Below are positions 18,081 to 27,847 of a stretch of 64,000 nucleotides of DNA, one piece after another. Position 1 is the stretch's first letter; each line of letters begins with the position of its first letter. The stretch comes from Aureimonas sp. AU22. GTDB lineage: Bacteria; Pseudomonadota; Alphaproteobacteria; Rhizobiales; Rhizobiaceae. The stretch lies in the NCBI RefSeq assembly GCF_001463745.1, contig NZ_BBWJ01000013.1, positions 1 through 64,000 of the forward strand, given 5' to 3'. The notes below the pieces were generated by a model that worked only from the letters and a program-made list of their open reading frames with translations, was not told the DNA's origin and did not search any database. Both the position numbers and the translations under genes were made by a program.

Positions 18081-19067
18081 TCACGCGGCCCGGAGCCGCT
18101 CGCGCCCGTGCGGTCGGTCGAGGTCGAGTTCGGGACCGAGCGGCGCGATACGCGTCGGGTTCACCATGTCGTGGCTCTCGTAGTAGTGATGCTTGATGTG
18201 ATGGAAATCCACGGTCTCGCGCACGCCCGGCCACTGGTAGAGTTCCCGAAGGTAGGCCTGCAGGTTGGGATAGTCGGCGATCCGGCGCCAGTTGCACTTG
18301 AAGTGCCCGACATAGACCGGGTCGAAGCGGACGAGGGTCGTGAACAGACGCCAGTCGGCCTCGGTGATCCGCTCGCCCACGAGATAGCGCTGGCGCGACA
18401 GGCGATCCTCCAAACGGTCCAGCGTTTCGAAGAGCGCGTGGAACGGCTTCTCGTAGGCGTCCTGCGTCGTCGCGAAACCGCACTTGTAGACACCGTTGTT
18501 GACCGCCTCGTAGACCTCCTCGTTCACCGCCTCGATCTCGCCCCGGAGGTCGGCGGGACAGAAATCCACGGTGGCATCGCCGAACGCGTCGAAGGACGAG
18601 TTGAACATGCGCAGGATTTCCGCCGACTCGTTGTTGACGATCGTGCCGTCGTGTCTGTCCCAGAGGACGGGCACGGTCACACGCCCGGTGAAGGTCGGGT
18701 CCGCCTTCAGGTACACCTCGTAGAGCCGGCTCGCACCGTTGACGGTGTCCGGCACGGTCCCCTGCCGGTCGGAGAAGGTCCAGCCTTCGGACCCCATGAA
18801 CCAGTCCACGACGGAGAGCGAGACGACGTCCTCGAGCTTCTTCAGCTTGCGCAGGATCAGCGTGCGATGCGCCCAGGGGCAGGCGAGCGAGACGTAGAGA
18901 TGGTAGCGCCCGGGCTCGGCCGGTACGGCGTCCTGCCCGTCCGGGCCCGGTTCGCCATTCGGCGTCACCCAGCGCCGGAACGCCGTCTTCGAGCGTTGGA
19001 AACTGCCGCCGGACGCCTTGGTGTCGTACCACTTGTCCTGCCACTTGCCGTCCACCAGAAGGCCCAT
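18081..19067 (-). CDS. yqjG: Glutathionyl-hydroquinone reductase (omega/xi-class GST)
   Basis: 328 residues of the ECM4/YqjG/PcpF group. The catalytic Cys lies in LACPWAHRTLILRKLKKLE; VVDWFMGSEGWTF and VPVLWDRHDGTIVNNESAEI are the other glutathione-site regions, and the C-terminal half carries GERITEADWRLFTTLVRFD plus VYVGHFKCNWRRI, the group signature. These enzymes reduce glutathionyl-hydroquinones, recycling quinones in the cytoplasm. MGLLVDGKWQDKWYDT is a normal N-terminus for the family, supporting the ATG at 19067. Monocistronic, convergent with the Nudix gene. Confidence 0.93.
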   Translation of the reverse strand: MGLLVDGKWQDKWYDTKASGGSFQRSKTAFRRWVTPNGEPGPDGQDAVPAEPGRYHLYVSLACPWAHRTLILRKLKKLEDVVSLSVVDWFMGSEGWTFSDRQGTVPDTVNGASRLYEVYLKADPTFTGRVTVPVLWDRHDGTIVNNESAEILRMFNSSFDAFGDATVDFCPADLRGEIEAVNEEVYEAVNNGVYKCGFATTQDAYEKPFHALFETLDRLEDRLSRQRYLVGERITEADWRLFTTLVRFDPVYVGHFKCNWRRIADYPNLQAYLRELYQWPGVRETVDFHHIKHHYYESHDMVNPTRIAPLGPELDLDRPHGRERLRAA

Positions 19068-19305
19068 CCGATCATTCCCTCATGCATTCGCGCCGCCGAT
19101 CGCCTCGCTCTCGACGCAGGCTCGAAGCGATGATATGGAGCGTGCCGGCCGATAGGCAGGCCCCGAGGACCACGGGTTTTCCCATGCTGCGACGACGACG
19201 CCAGAGGGCGGCAGGAGCCGCCGGTATCCAAGCCGCCAACGCCTGACCCGGGAATGCGGGCAAGCGGGGGCGAAGCCGCAGCGCCTCATCTTCGAAAGCC
19301 CGTCC

Positions 19306-19815
19306 ATGCTGTCCATCGCCAGGGAACTCGACCTGCGCTTCTGCGCGGAAACTCGCCAGGACGCCGCCGTCATCGACGACATCGCCGCCGAGGCCTTCGG
19401 CCCGGGCCGCTTCACGCGTGCGGCCGAGCGGGTGCGTGAGCGCGCGCCCCATGATCCCGCCCTGTCGCTGGTCGCGATCCTCGGCGCCGAGGTCGTGGGA
19501 TCGGTGCGCCAGACACGTGTCTCGATCGGCGGCACGGACGTCGTGATGCTCGGCCCGCTCGCGGTGCGGCCGCGGTTCAAGAAGCGGGGCATCGGGCGCA
19601 CGCTGCTCGCAATGGCGGCGGAGACGGCGCGGATCGCGGGCGAGCGGGCGATCTTCCTCGTCGGCGACCGTGCCTACTACATGCCCCTCGGCTACAGGCC
19701 ATTGCCCGTCGGATCGGTGCGGATGCCCGGCCCGGTCGACGAAGCGCGCATCCTCGGGCTCGAACTCGTTGCCGGTGCCTGGGAAGGCGTTGCCGGCACG
19801 GTGGAGCCCCGCTGA
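19306..19815 (+). CDS. GNAT-family N-acetyltransferase
   Basis: 169 residues resembling YhbS-type acetyltransferases. Motif A, which binds the acetyl-CoA pyrophosphate, reads LAVRPRFKKRGIGRTLLAMA (R/Q-x-x-G-x-G/A pattern) at about residues 87-106; DRAYYMPLGYRPLP follows as the conserved late strand-helix. N-terminal ETRQDAAVIDDIAAEAF is the usual first GNAT helix. Acceptor substrate unknown. The ATG at 19306 is the first good start; no strong ribosome-binding site was seen. The 238 bases upstream hold no gene I can support. Confidence 0.88.
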   Translation: MLSIARELDLRFCAETRQDAAVIDDIAAEAFGPGRFTRAAERVRERAPHDPALSLVAILGAEVVGSVRQTRVSIGGTDVVMLGPLAVRPRFKKRGIGRTLLAMAAETARIAGERAIFLVGDRAYYMPLGYRPLPVGSVRMPGPVDEARILGLELVAGAWEGVAGTVEPR

Positions 19816-19875
19816 CGCATTTCCGTTGAGAGCCGAGCCGGTTTCACGACCGCGCAACGCGAAGGATAGGCGGCT

Positions 19876-20892
19876 CTAGACCAACCTCTCGACGTCGGTC
19901 GGAAGCGAGGTGCGGTGTCCAAGATCCCGGCGGTGACGCTCCAGCCAAGCGTCGGTCGCCGCCCGGCCGAGATCCCGGAGGTCGGTGAGTTCCGACCAGC
20001 GGGTGTCGAGCTTGCCGACCGCGCCACGCCGCGTCAGTTCCTCGCCGGCCGAGATCATGTGGAGGCGCAGGTCCGCGATCCGGCGCATCACCGGGTTCTC
20101 CAGGTCCTCGTCGCGCACCAGCCGCTTGGTCTCCGTCAGCATGCGCAGGTCGCGCATCAACGACGTGTTGAAGGTGATCTCGTTGACGCGTGCCATGATC
20201 TCCTCCGCCGTGTCCGGCACGCCAGGCCGCACGAAGGGCGTCACCTGCACGATCAGAAGGTCGGAAGTGCCGTGGTCGGTGGTGAAGAGGGGCGTCAGCA
20301 TCGGGTTGCCGAGATAGCCGCCGTCCCAGTAGTGCCGCCCGTCGATCTCGACGGCACGAAAGACGTCCGGCAGGCAGGCGGAGGCGAGGAGCGCGTCGGC
20401 GGTCAACTCCCTGCCCGTGAACACGCGCACGCTGCCAGCTTCGACATCCGTCGCCGAAACGAAGGTCGGTATGGCCGTCTGCGTCTGGAGAAGCGGCAGG
20501 TCGATCGCTTCTTCCACGACGGCGCGCAGCGGATTGGCGGCGGAGCGGCCGGGGCCATAAGGCGAGACGAACTGGCTGAACGAGCGCGCCTGCTCGATCG
20601 CCTGATGCACCATGGTGCGCGGAAACGGAAAGAACGGGAAGCTGCTCTCCACGGCGCCGAGCGGCGAGCGGGCCGAGACCGTCTCCCAGAGGCGATGCAG
20701 CGCCTCGCGGGCGCGCTCGCGCCCGCCGCCGGCCATGCCGGCAGACAGGCCGGCTGCGTTCAGCGCGCCGGCGCTGGTGCCGCTGACGGCTGCGATGTCG
20801 ATCGTGCCGTCCTCGAGGATGCGGTCGAGCACGCCCCAGGTGAAGGCGCCGTGCGCGCCGCCGCCTTGCAGCGCGAGACAGATGCGGACCAT
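19876..20892 (-). CDS. Patatin-like phospholipase
   Basis: 338 residues. The start at 20892 (MVRICLALQGGGAHGAF) has GGAAGG nine bases upstream and puts the oxyanion-hole GGGxxG at residues 9-14; a longer frame to 20970 lacks a ribosome-binding site. The catalytic Ser is in GTSAGA and the catalytic Asp in DGGYLGNPM, completing the Ser-Asp dyad of the patatin/RssA family, lipid acyl hydrolases. The last 120 residues (MARVNEITFNTSLMRDLRML) match the common bacterial C-terminal extension of this group. Lies downstream of and codirectional with the MoxR operon, 90 bases after its last gene. Confidence 0.92.
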   Translation of the reverse strand: MVRICLALQGGGAHGAFTWGVLDRILEDGTIDIAAVSGTSAGALNAAGLSAGMAGGGRERAREALHRLWETVSARSPLGAVESSFPFFPFPRTMVHQAIEQARSFSQFVSPYGPGRSAANPLRAVVEEAIDLPLLQTQTAIPTFVSATDVEAGSVRVFTGRELTADALLASACLPDVFRAVEIDGRHYWDGGYLGNPMLTPLFTTDHGTSDLLIVQVTPFVRPGVPDTAEEIMARVNEITFNTSLMRDLRMLTETKRLVRDEDLENPVMRRIADLRLHMISAGEELTRRGAVGKLDTRWSELTDLRDLGRAATDAWLERHRRDLGHRTSLPTDVERLV

Positions 20893-20982
20893 GTTTCCGA
20901 GCCTTCCATCCGGTCCCCCCGACAATCGACGCGTGACCCGGGACGATGATGCCCGCTCGTCATGCTGCATCTGCGAGATAGG

Positions 20983-23058
20983 TCAGCGGCCCTCGCGATA
21001 CCAGGTGGCCGATAGCGCCAGAAGCAGGACGGCGAGGCCGAGGAACCCGGCGAAGAGGGGGGTGCGGTCGACGCCTCGAAGGACGCTTTCCTCCGTGGTC
21101 TTCAGGCCGATCCAGTCGCGCCCCTCCGCGCTCGCCCGGCCGGAGATGGGCACGATGCGCGGAACGGACACGTCGCCCGTCGCCTCCGCCAACCGGCGCA
21201 CCGAGCCGCGCGTGGCGTCCGCGATCGGCTCGAGCTTGGCCGTGGTGGAAATCGCCTCGCGGTACTCGCGCGGGTTCACGGGGCCGACATTGGCGAGGGC
21301 CCGCAGGTCCCCGTTCGCGACCTGATAGAGGCCGAGCTCGTCGGCGTTGAGCGTGCCGCGCCATTCGCCTTCGCCGCTCTCGGCCAGCGGCAGCTGCACC
21401 GCACGCCCCGATGGCGTCACCACGGTGGCCGGGCCGGGATCGTCGCCGATCGTGTGGCGCGTGACGGTCAGCTCGTTGCCGAGGCCTTCGGCGTCCAGCG
21501 CCTCCTCCTCCAGCTGCGGCTCCTTCATCAGCCAGTGCGCCAGCCGCCGGAACAGCGGAACGTGCGGCCCGCCGCCCTCGAAGCCGCGCGACCAGAGCCA
21601 GCCCTGATCCGACAGGAGAAGCGCCACGCGGCCTTCTCCGGCCCGGTCGAGGACGAGAAGCGGCTTGCCGTCCGGCCCGGTCATCACGGTCTCGCCGCGC
21701 GTCTCTCCGACGTCGATCGAGCGGAACCACGGGCTCCAGTCCGGTGGCGTCGCCTGGGCACCCGGCAGGTCGCGGGTCACGGGATGCTTGCGGCCGAGCT
21801 CGGAAAGGACGGGCCGGAAGGCGCGCTGGTCCACCTGGCCCGTCGGCAGGGCCGGAAGGATGGCGCTGAGCGGCGAGTTGGCGACGGAGTCGGGCCCGGC
21901 ATATTCCGGCCCGGAAGCGATCAGCATGGCGCCGCCGTTCTGCACGTACTGCGCGATGTAGTCGTAATAGAGCGTCGGCAGCACGCCGCGTCGTTGGTAG
22001 CGGTCGAAGATGATGAGGTCGAAGTCCTCGATCTTCTCGACGAAGAGCTCGCGGGTCGGGAAGGCGATGAGCGACAGCTCGTTGATCGGCGTGCCGTCCT
22101 GCTTCTCGGGCGGGCGCAGGATGGTGAAGTGGACGAGGTCCACCGCCGCGTCCGACTTCAGGAGGTTGCGCCAGGTGCGCTCGCCCGCATGCGGCTCGCC
22201 CGAGACGAGGAGCACGCGCAGGTTCTCGCGGATGCCGTCGATGACGGCGATGGCGCGGTTGTTGACCGGCGTGATCTCGCTTGAGGTCCGGGCGGCGGAA
22301 AGCTCCACGATGTTCTTGCCGGCACGCGGCAGGGTGATCTGGACCAGCGCCTCCTGGCCGGGCACGGCGTTCCGGCGCTCCACGAGGTCGCCGTTCAGGA
22401 AGATCTGCACCTCCACCGGATTGGTGGACGCCCCCTGGCCCTCCTCGACCACGCGGAAGGTCAACGTCTGCGGCTGGTCCACCAGAGCGAAGCGCGGCGA
22501 GGTCACGAGGTCGAGCCGCCGGTCGAACTCGTCCGGCCGGCCGGTGACGAGCGCATGCACCGGAGCGTCGAAACCGAGTGCCTGGGCCTGTTCCGGGATG
22601 TCGTGAACCTGTCCGTCCGTCACCATGATCGCGCCGCCGACGCGGGCGGGCGAGACGTCGCGCAATCCGTCGCGCAGCGCCCCGAAGAGGGCGGTGGTGG
22701 CATCGCCTTCGCCGGCCGAGCGGGCTTCGATCGTGCGAACCTCGAACTGCGGATAGGCGGCGAGGTTCTGGCGCAGGCGCTCCACCGCCGCGTCGGTCTG
22801 CGCCGTGCGTTCGCCGATCGTCTGGCTCTGGCTGCGGTCCACGACCACGGCGACGACGCTTTTCAGGGGATCGCGGTCCTCGCGCAGAACCACCGGGTTG
22901 AGAAGGGCCAGAATGAGGGCGGCAAGTGCGAGGCTGCGCACCACGGCGCCGCGCATGCGCGCGGCAAGCAGCGCGATCGCCAGCACCGCCGCCGGTATTG
23001 CGAGGATCGCGATGACCGTCCAGGAGAAGAACGGCGAGACGTCGATCGACCAGCTCAT
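20983..23058 (-). CDS. Large membrane protein of the MoxR/DUF58 cluster (glutamine amidotransferase-like)
   Basis: 691 residues. Two N-terminal transmembrane helices (about 13-32 and 38-56) and one at the C-terminus (about 665-685) flank a long periplasmic-type region. An early vWA-like segment (VAVVVDRSQSQ and GGAIMVTDGQVHD) and a class I amidotransferase-like fold (DLIIFDRYQRR, YVQNGGAMLIASGP) are recognisable, as in proteins always found beside MoxR ATPases. The role is probably assembly or maturation of an envelope complex with its neighbours. Starts four bases after the stop of the BatA/DUF4159 gene, so cotranscribed. Confidence 0.85.
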   Translation of the reverse strand: MSWSIDVSPFFSWTVIAILAIPAAVLAIALLAARMRGAVVRSLALAALILALLNPVVLREDRDPLKSVVAVVVDRSQSQTIGERTAQTDAAVERLRQNLAAYPQFEVRTIEARSAGEGDATTALFGALRDGLRDVSPARVGGAIMVTDGQVHDIPEQAQALGFDAPVHALVTGRPDEFDRRLDLVTSPRFALVDQPQTLTFRVVEEGQGASTNPVEVQIFLNGDLVERRNAVPGQEALVQITLPRAGKNIVELSAARTSSEITPVNNRAIAVIDGIRENLRVLLVSGEPHAGERTWRNLLKSDAAVDLVHFTILRPPEKQDGTPINELSLIAFPTRELFVEKIEDFDLIIFDRYQRRGVLPTLYYDYIAQYVQNGGAMLIASGPEYAGPDSVANSPLSAILPALPTGQVDQRAFRPVLSELGRKHPVTRDLPGAQATPPDWSPWFRSIDVGETRGETVMTGPDGKPLLVLDRAGEGRVALLLSDQGWLWSRGFEGGGPHVPLFRRLAHWLMKEPQLEEEALDAEGLGNELTVTRHTIGDDPGPATVVTPSGRAVQLPLAESGEGEWRGTLNADELGLYQVANGDLRALANVGPVNPREYREAISTTAKLEPIADATRGSVRRLAEATGDVSVPRIVPISGRASAEGRDWIGLKTTEESVLRGVDRTPLFAGFLGLAVLLLALSATWYREGR

Positions 23059-23062
23059 CGCG

Positions 23063-25918
23063 TCACTGCCCCAGGCGTTCGAGAAGGGCCGGCACGTGGA
23101 CCTGATCGGCCTTGTAGTTGCCGGTCAGGACGTACATCACGATGTTGACCCCGGCCCGGTAGGCGTATTCGCGCTGCGAGGGGTCGGCGTTGTCGGTGGG
23201 GAAGACGAAGAGCCCGCTGTCGTCGACGGCCCAGGCACTGGCGAGATCGTTGGACGTGATCATGATGGACGACACGCCGTCGCCCGCGCTTGCCGGACGC
23301 GCCTCGGCATCGGCCGAGCGCACGAGCGACTCGACCCAGAGGTCCGAGCCCGTGTGGCGGCCGGGAAAGCTGTCCATGATGTAGAAGGCCTTGGTCAGAA
23401 CGTGGTCGGCGGGCACCGGCTCGAGCGGGGGAATGTCGAGGTCGGCCAGGATGTCGCGCAGGCGTCGCTGTCCTTCGGAGACCACCGTGCCGGACAGATC
23501 GCCCATCGCGTCGCCCTCCACGTCGAACAGCACGGTGCCGCCCTGCTTCATGTAGGCGTCGACCCGGCTGATCGCCTCCTCGCTCGGCATCGGGGCCGAG
23601 GGATGGACCGGCCAGTAGAGGATGGGGAAGAAGGACAGCTCGTCCGTCGCGATGTCGACCGCCATCGGCGGCCCCGGCTCTAGCGCTGTCTTCGAGGCGA
23701 TGAACTGCGACAGGCCGTCGAGCCCCTGGCGCGAGATCTCGTCGGTCGCCGCCTCGCCGGTCTCGACATAGGCGAGATGGGTCGTCTCGGTCGCGGCGAT
23801 CGCGCGCGCGGCATCGACGCCCTCCAGCCCCTGCGTCGCAAGAGCGGCGGGGGAGGGTGATCCTTGCGCGAAGGCCCGGTCGATCGGGGCGCCCGCGCCG
23901 GCCAGCACGAAGGCCAGAACTAGCGCCGCCGGGGCCGCACGTCGCCCGACGCTGCGCCGCAGACGCGCGAAGCCGCCATGCAGCCAGAGGAGCGCGAGCG
24001 CGTCCAGCGCGAAGAGCGCCACCGCTCCTGCGAAAAGCCAGGGCGTCAGGTCGGTCGATCCCGCCGTGCCGTAGGCGCGCAGCGAAGGCGGTGCGCCTAG
24101 ATCGAGCGGCGGAAGGGGACGCAGGGTGGCGTCGGAGCCTAGAAGGTTCAAGGCGCGGTATCCCTCGGCGGTCCCGTAGAGGCCGGGCGGGTTCTGGAGG
24201 CTGGGTCCGGGCGCGGCGTCGGGACCGAACACGAGCGGGCGGATTTCGGGTCCGGGCTGCACGAGCCGGGCCGTGCCGTCCATCACGCGATAGGGCGGCA
24301 GGCTGGTCTCGGCCGCACCGCCGTCCGCGCCGACGGCCCCACGCGACAGGGAGACGATGCGGCGCAGCATGTCGACGAAGGCCCCCGAGATCGGCAGGTT
24401 CGACCAGGTGGCCTCGGCGGTGGTGTGGAAGAGCACGATCGTGCCGGCCCCACGGGTGGCGGCCGTGACGATCGGCGTGCCGTCGGCAAGGCTCGCCCAG
24501 GTGCGCTCGGAAAGGTCCGCCGAGGGCTCGGCAAGGATCTGGCGCGACACCGTGACGTCGGCGGGAACGGTGATGCCGGCAAACGGGCTTCCGTCCGCGA
24601 TCGGCGCCAGTTGCTGCGGCTCCGACCACGACAATGCGCCGCCAAGCTGGCGCTCGCCGCCGCGAAGGCGCACCGGCACGAGCGTGTCTTCCGCCGTGGA
24701 GGCGGCGAGGCGCGGGCCGGCGAAGCGCACCAGCGTGCCGCCGTTCTGGAGAAAGCCGTCCAACGCTTCGGTCGCCGCTTCCGGCAGCACGCCGATGTCG
24801 GCGAGGACGATGACCGACGGGCGCTGTTCGACGAGCGCGGGAATGGCGGTGCCGAGATCGGCGCTCCCGGCGCGCACGAGGTCGGCGAAGGGCTCCAGCG
24901 CGCGGGTGATGTAGTAGAGCGGCGACAGGAGCGGCTGGGCGATGTCGGCCGCCTCGCCGGAGACGAGCGCGACGCGCCGGCGCTGGAAGCTCTCGTCGAC
25001 GAGGCGCACCGAGGCTGCGTCGTTGAGGCCCTCGCGCTCGATGCGCGCGACGTCGTTGCGCAATTCTACCGGAATGGCGAAGCGCGCCTCGGCCTTCGCC
25101 GAACCGGCCGCGAAGACGAGCGGGGCGCGGCCGATCTCGCGCTCCTGCGCATCGAGGGCGCGAAGCTGGTAGGTCGCCGGGCCGGCTTCGCCCTCGGGCC
25201 GCACGGCCTGGACAACCAGCGCGTCGGTGGCGTTTTCGGCACCCGTTAGCCCGGCGAGGGTTGCGATCGGCGGGGCGTAGAGGATGGTCTGGGCGGGAGC
25301 CAACCTGCGCAACGTCTCCGTGGCTGCCTCGAGGCCGCCGCCATCGAGGCCGTCGCTGAGGTAAGCAAGGCTCGCACCGCCCTGACCCGTCAGCACCGCC
25401 GACAGCCGCGTGGCAGCGGCCGCGCGATCGGGCGCGATCGCGCGCGGTTCCGCGGCGGCGAGGCGTTCGAGCGCAGTGGCTGCTTCCACGGGCGCCGCGT
25501 CGTTGGCGGCGTCCTCGGCGGTCAGCAGCAGCGAGACGGGGCGTCCCGCTTCGCCGGCCTCCCGGATCAGGTCCTCGGCCGCCTGGCGGCGTTCGTCCCA
25601 GTCGCGCGCGCTGGCCCAGCCGTTGTCGAGCATCACCACCACGGGCCCATCGCCAGAAAGCGCGCTTTCACGTGGATTGAGAATGGGCGCGGCGAGCGCC
25701 AGGATCACCAAGGCGGCAAGGAGCAGCCGAAGCAACGTCAGCCACCAGGGACTGCGGGCGGGCGTCTCCTCCCGCTTGAGGACGCGCTCCAGGATGCGCA
25801 GCGGCGGGAAGGTCTCCGTCTGCGGCCGAGGCGGGGTGAGGCGCAGCAGCCACCAGATCGCCGGCAGGACCAGGAGACCCGCGAGGATGAGCGGCGCGCC
25901 GAAGGACAGGGCGCCCAT
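23063..25918 (-). CDS. BatA-type N-terminal domain / DUF4159 membrane protein
   Basis: 951 residues. The ATG at 25918 overlaps the stop of the DUF58 gene (TGATG). MGALSFGAPLILAGLLVLPAI and the second helix LLRLLLAALVILALAAPIL form the BatA (aerotolerance regulator N-terminal) domain; a vWA-like segment follows (GPVVVMLDNGWASARDW). The C-terminal 220 residues after a further transmembrane helix (about 620-670) form DUF4159, with YMKQGGTVLFDVEGDAM and LFVFPTDNADPSQREYAYR. The order in the operon, after MoxR and DUF58, is standard for alphaproteobacteria. The frame stays open upstream to 26566 inside the DUF58 gene but that stretch is a shadow. Confidence 0.88.
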   Translation of the reverse strand: MGALSFGAPLILAGLLVLPAIWWLLRLTPPRPQTETFPPLRILERVLKREETPARSPWWLTLLRLLLAALVILALAAPILNPRESALSGDGPVVVMLDNGWASARDWDERRQAAEDLIREAGEAGRPVSLLLTAEDAANDAAPVEAATALERLAAAEPRAIAPDRAAAATRLSAVLTGQGGASLAYLSDGLDGGGLEAATETLRRLAPAQTILYAPPIATLAGLTGAENATDALVVQAVRPEGEAGPATYQLRALDAQEREIGRAPLVFAAGSAKAEARFAIPVELRNDVARIEREGLNDAASVRLVDESFQRRRVALVSGEAADIAQPLLSPLYYITRALEPFADLVRAGSADLGTAIPALVEQRPSVIVLADIGVLPEAATEALDGFLQNGGTLVRFAGPRLAASTAEDTLVPVRLRGGERQLGGALSWSEPQQLAPIADGSPFAGITVPADVTVSRQILAEPSADLSERTWASLADGTPIVTAATRGAGTIVLFHTTAEATWSNLPISGAFVDMLRRIVSLSRGAVGADGGAAETSLPPYRVMDGTARLVQPGPEIRPLVFGPDAAPGPSLQNPPGLYGTAEGYRALNLLGSDATLRPLPPLDLGAPPSLRAYGTAGSTDLTPWLFAGAVALFALDALALLWLHGGFARLRRSVGRRAAPAALVLAFVLAGAGAPIDRAFAQGSPSPAALATQGLEGVDAARAIAATETTHLAYVETGEAATDEISRQGLDGLSQFIASKTALEPGPPMAVDIATDELSFFPILYWPVHPSAPMPSEEAISRVDAYMKQGGTVLFDVEGDAMGDLSGTVVSEGQRRLRDILADLDIPPLEPVPADHVLTKAFYIMDSFPGRHTGSDLWVESLVRSADAEARPASAGDGVSSIMITSNDLASAWAVDDSGLFVFPTDNADPSQREYAYRAGVNIVMYVLTGNYKADQVHVPALLERLGQ

Positions 25919-26832
25919 CAGGCGCGTGCCTTCATCGTCTGCGGCTGGCCGCTGAGATGGCCGTGGACGGCGACCAGTGGCTCGGAGGCGAGACGGTCGG
26001 TGGCGTGGAACGTGTGGCTCCAGCCGAGCCGCCGGCAGTGCTCGCCGAGGAACTGGCGACGCGCCTCGAAGGCGTCGCGGTAGAGATCGCGCAGCGCCTC
26101 GGCGCGTCCCGCGGTAAGCTTGGCGCCGGTCTCGGGATCCTGGAATTCGGTGCGGCCGTAATAGGGAAAGGCGACTTCGGCCGGGTCGGCCACCTGCACG
26201 ACGTGTCCCCGTACGCCTTGGCGCGCGAGGAGGTCGATGCGCCCGGTCAGTTCCTCCACGGGATCGAGGAAGTCGCCGACGAGCACGATCTCGCTGAAGC
26301 GCTTGAGCCGGTCGGTCGCAGGAAACCCGCCGGCCGGCCGGTTGGTCTGAAGGGCGGCGGCGATGCGTTCGGCCGCGTTGCGCGCCGAAACGGGCGCCAT
26401 CACGTCGGGATAGCCGATCCGTTCGCCCGATCGCGCCAGAAGCTCGGCCAGCGCCAGGACGAGGACCAGTGCCCGGCTTTCCTTCGACACCAGCCCATCG
26501 CGGCTCTGGTAGAGCATGGAGGGGGAGGGGTCGGCCCAGAGCCAGACGGTCTGTGCTGCCTCCCACTCGCGGTCCCTGAGATAAACGTTGTCGTCGCGGG
26601 CCGAGCGGCGCCAGTCGATGCGCGACACCTGCTCGCCGTCCACGAAGGGCCGGAATTGCCAGAAGTTCTCGCCGGTTCCCCGCCGACGCCGGCCGTGCCA
26701 GCCGGAGGCCACGGAGGCCGAGACGCGTCGCGCCTCGACCAGAAGGTCGGGCAGAAGCGCGGCCCTCTGGCGCGCGCGGTGAAGAGCCTCGCCACCGCCG
26801 ACCGTTTCCGTGATGCGCCCGATGGCTGCCAT
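25918..26832 (-). CDS. DUF58 domain-containing protein
   Basis: 304 residues. The DUF58 signature FRPFVDGEQVSRIDWRRSAR lies at about 60-79, followed by WLWADPSPSMLYQ, a MIDAS-like DxSxSM metal site of vWA domains. No transmembrane helix, so it is a soluble partner, as in other short DUF58 proteins. Encoded four bases after the MoxR ATPase gene and overlapping the BatA/DUF4159 gene, which fits the MoxR-chaperone plus vWA client arrangement known from other bacteria. A start at 26832 gives MAAIGRITETVGGGEAL, a plausible N-terminus. Confidence 0.92.
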   Translation of the reverse strand: MAAIGRITETVGGGEALHRARQRAALLPDLLVEARRVSASVASGWHGRRRRGTGENFWQFRPFVDGEQVSRIDWRRSARDDNVYLRDREWEAAQTVWLWADPSPSMLYQSRDGLVSKESRALVLVLALAELLARSGERIGYPDVMAPVSARNAAERIAAALQTNRPAGGFPATDRLKRFSEIVLVGDFLDPVEELTGRIDLLARQGVRGHVVQVADPAEVAFPYYGRTEFQDPETGAKLTAGRAEALRDLYRDAFEARRQFLGEHCRRLGWSHTFHATDRLASEPLVAVHGHLSGQPQTMKARA

Positions 26833-26836
26833 GATT

Positions 26837-27847
26837 CTAAGCGGCCTGCCGTGCCAGTCGTGCGATCACCTCGCGCACGCCGATCCCCTCGGCGCGGGCC
26901 GCGAAGTTCAGCGCCATGCGGTGCTGCAGGATCGGCTCGGCGAGCGCGCGCACGTCGTCGATGGAGGGCGCGAGGCGTCCTTCATAAAGCGCGCGGGCGC
27001 GCACGCAGGTCATCATCGCCTGGGATGCGCGGGGGCCGGGACCCCAGGCGACATGGGTGTCGGCTTCCGTCGAGCCCTGACCCGGGCGGGCCGAGCGCAC
27101 GAGCGAGAGGATCGCGTCCACGACGCTCTCGGGCACCGGCATGCGGCGAACCAGCGTCTGGATCTCGCGCAGGCGGTCGGCCGTCATCACGGCGACGGCC
27201 TTGTCCTCGGCGACGCCGGTGGTCGCCATCAGGATGCGCCGCTCGGCTTCGATCGAGGGATAGTGCACGTCCACCTGGCAGAGGAAGCGGTCGAGCTGCG
27301 CCTCTGGCAGTGGATAGGTGCCCTCCTGCTCCAGCGGATTTTGCGTCGCCAGAACGTGGAAGGGCGCGGGCAGGTCGTGCCGCTCGCCGGCGACCGTCAC
27401 GTGATATTCCTGCATCGACTGGAGAAGGGCGGACTGGGTGCGCGGGCTGGCGCGGTTGATCTCGTCGGCCATCAGGAGCTGCGCGAAGACCGGGCCGCGC
27501 ACGAAGCGGAAGGAGCGCCGGCCCGTGTCGTCCTGGTCCATCACCTCCGTGCCGACGATGTCGGACGGCATGAGGTCCGGCGTGAACTGGACGCGGCGTG
27601 CGTCGAGACCGAGCACCGTTCCCAGCGTTTCCACGAGCTTGGTCTTGGCAAGGCCCGGCACGCCGACGAGCAGGGCGTGGCCGCCGGCCAGGATCGCCAC
27701 CAGCGTCTGCTCCACCACGCTTTCCTGGCCGAAGATCACGCGCGCGACGGATTCGCGAGCCTTGGCGATGTCGGCGAGCGCGCGCTCGGCCTCCTCGACC
27801 ATGGCGCGCGAATCGAGGGCTGGCTCCGTTTGGGCGAGTATCGTCAT
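26837..27847 (-). CDS. moxR: MoxR family AAA+ ATPase
   Basis: 336 residues. Walker A GVPGLAKTKLVETL, Walker B LLMADEINRASPRTQSALLQ, sensor 1 VLATQNPLEQEGTYPLPEAQ and DRF motif LDRFLCQVDVHYP are all canonical for MoxR ATPases, which act as chaperones inserting metals or assembling complexes with vWA-domain partners. First gene of a four-gene minus-strand operon (moxR, DUF58, BatA/DUF4159, membrane protein), with the divergent DUF1285 gene 185 bases away. Confidence 0.95.
   Translation of the reverse strand: MTILAQTEPALDSRAMVEEAERALADIAKARESVARVIFGQESVVEQTLVAILAGGHALLVGVPGLAKTKLVETLGTVLGLDARRVQFTPDLMPSDIVGTEVMDQDDTGRRSFRFVRGPVFAQLLMADEINRASPRTQSALLQSMQEYHVTVAGERHDLPAPFHVLATQNPLEQEGTYPLPEAQLDRFLCQVDVHYPSIEAERRILMATTGVAEDKAVAVMTADRLREIQTLVRRMPVPESVVDAILSLVRSARPGQGSTEADTHVAWGPGPRASQAMMTCVRARALYEGRLAPSIDDVRALAEPILQHRMALNFAARAEGIGVREVIARLARQAA

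Noticed and set aside
25919-26566. In-frame N-terminal extension of the BatA/DUF4159 gene
   Set aside because: It lies wholly inside the DUF58 gene in another frame; the ATG at 25918 gives the BatA membrane start and a TGATG overlap.
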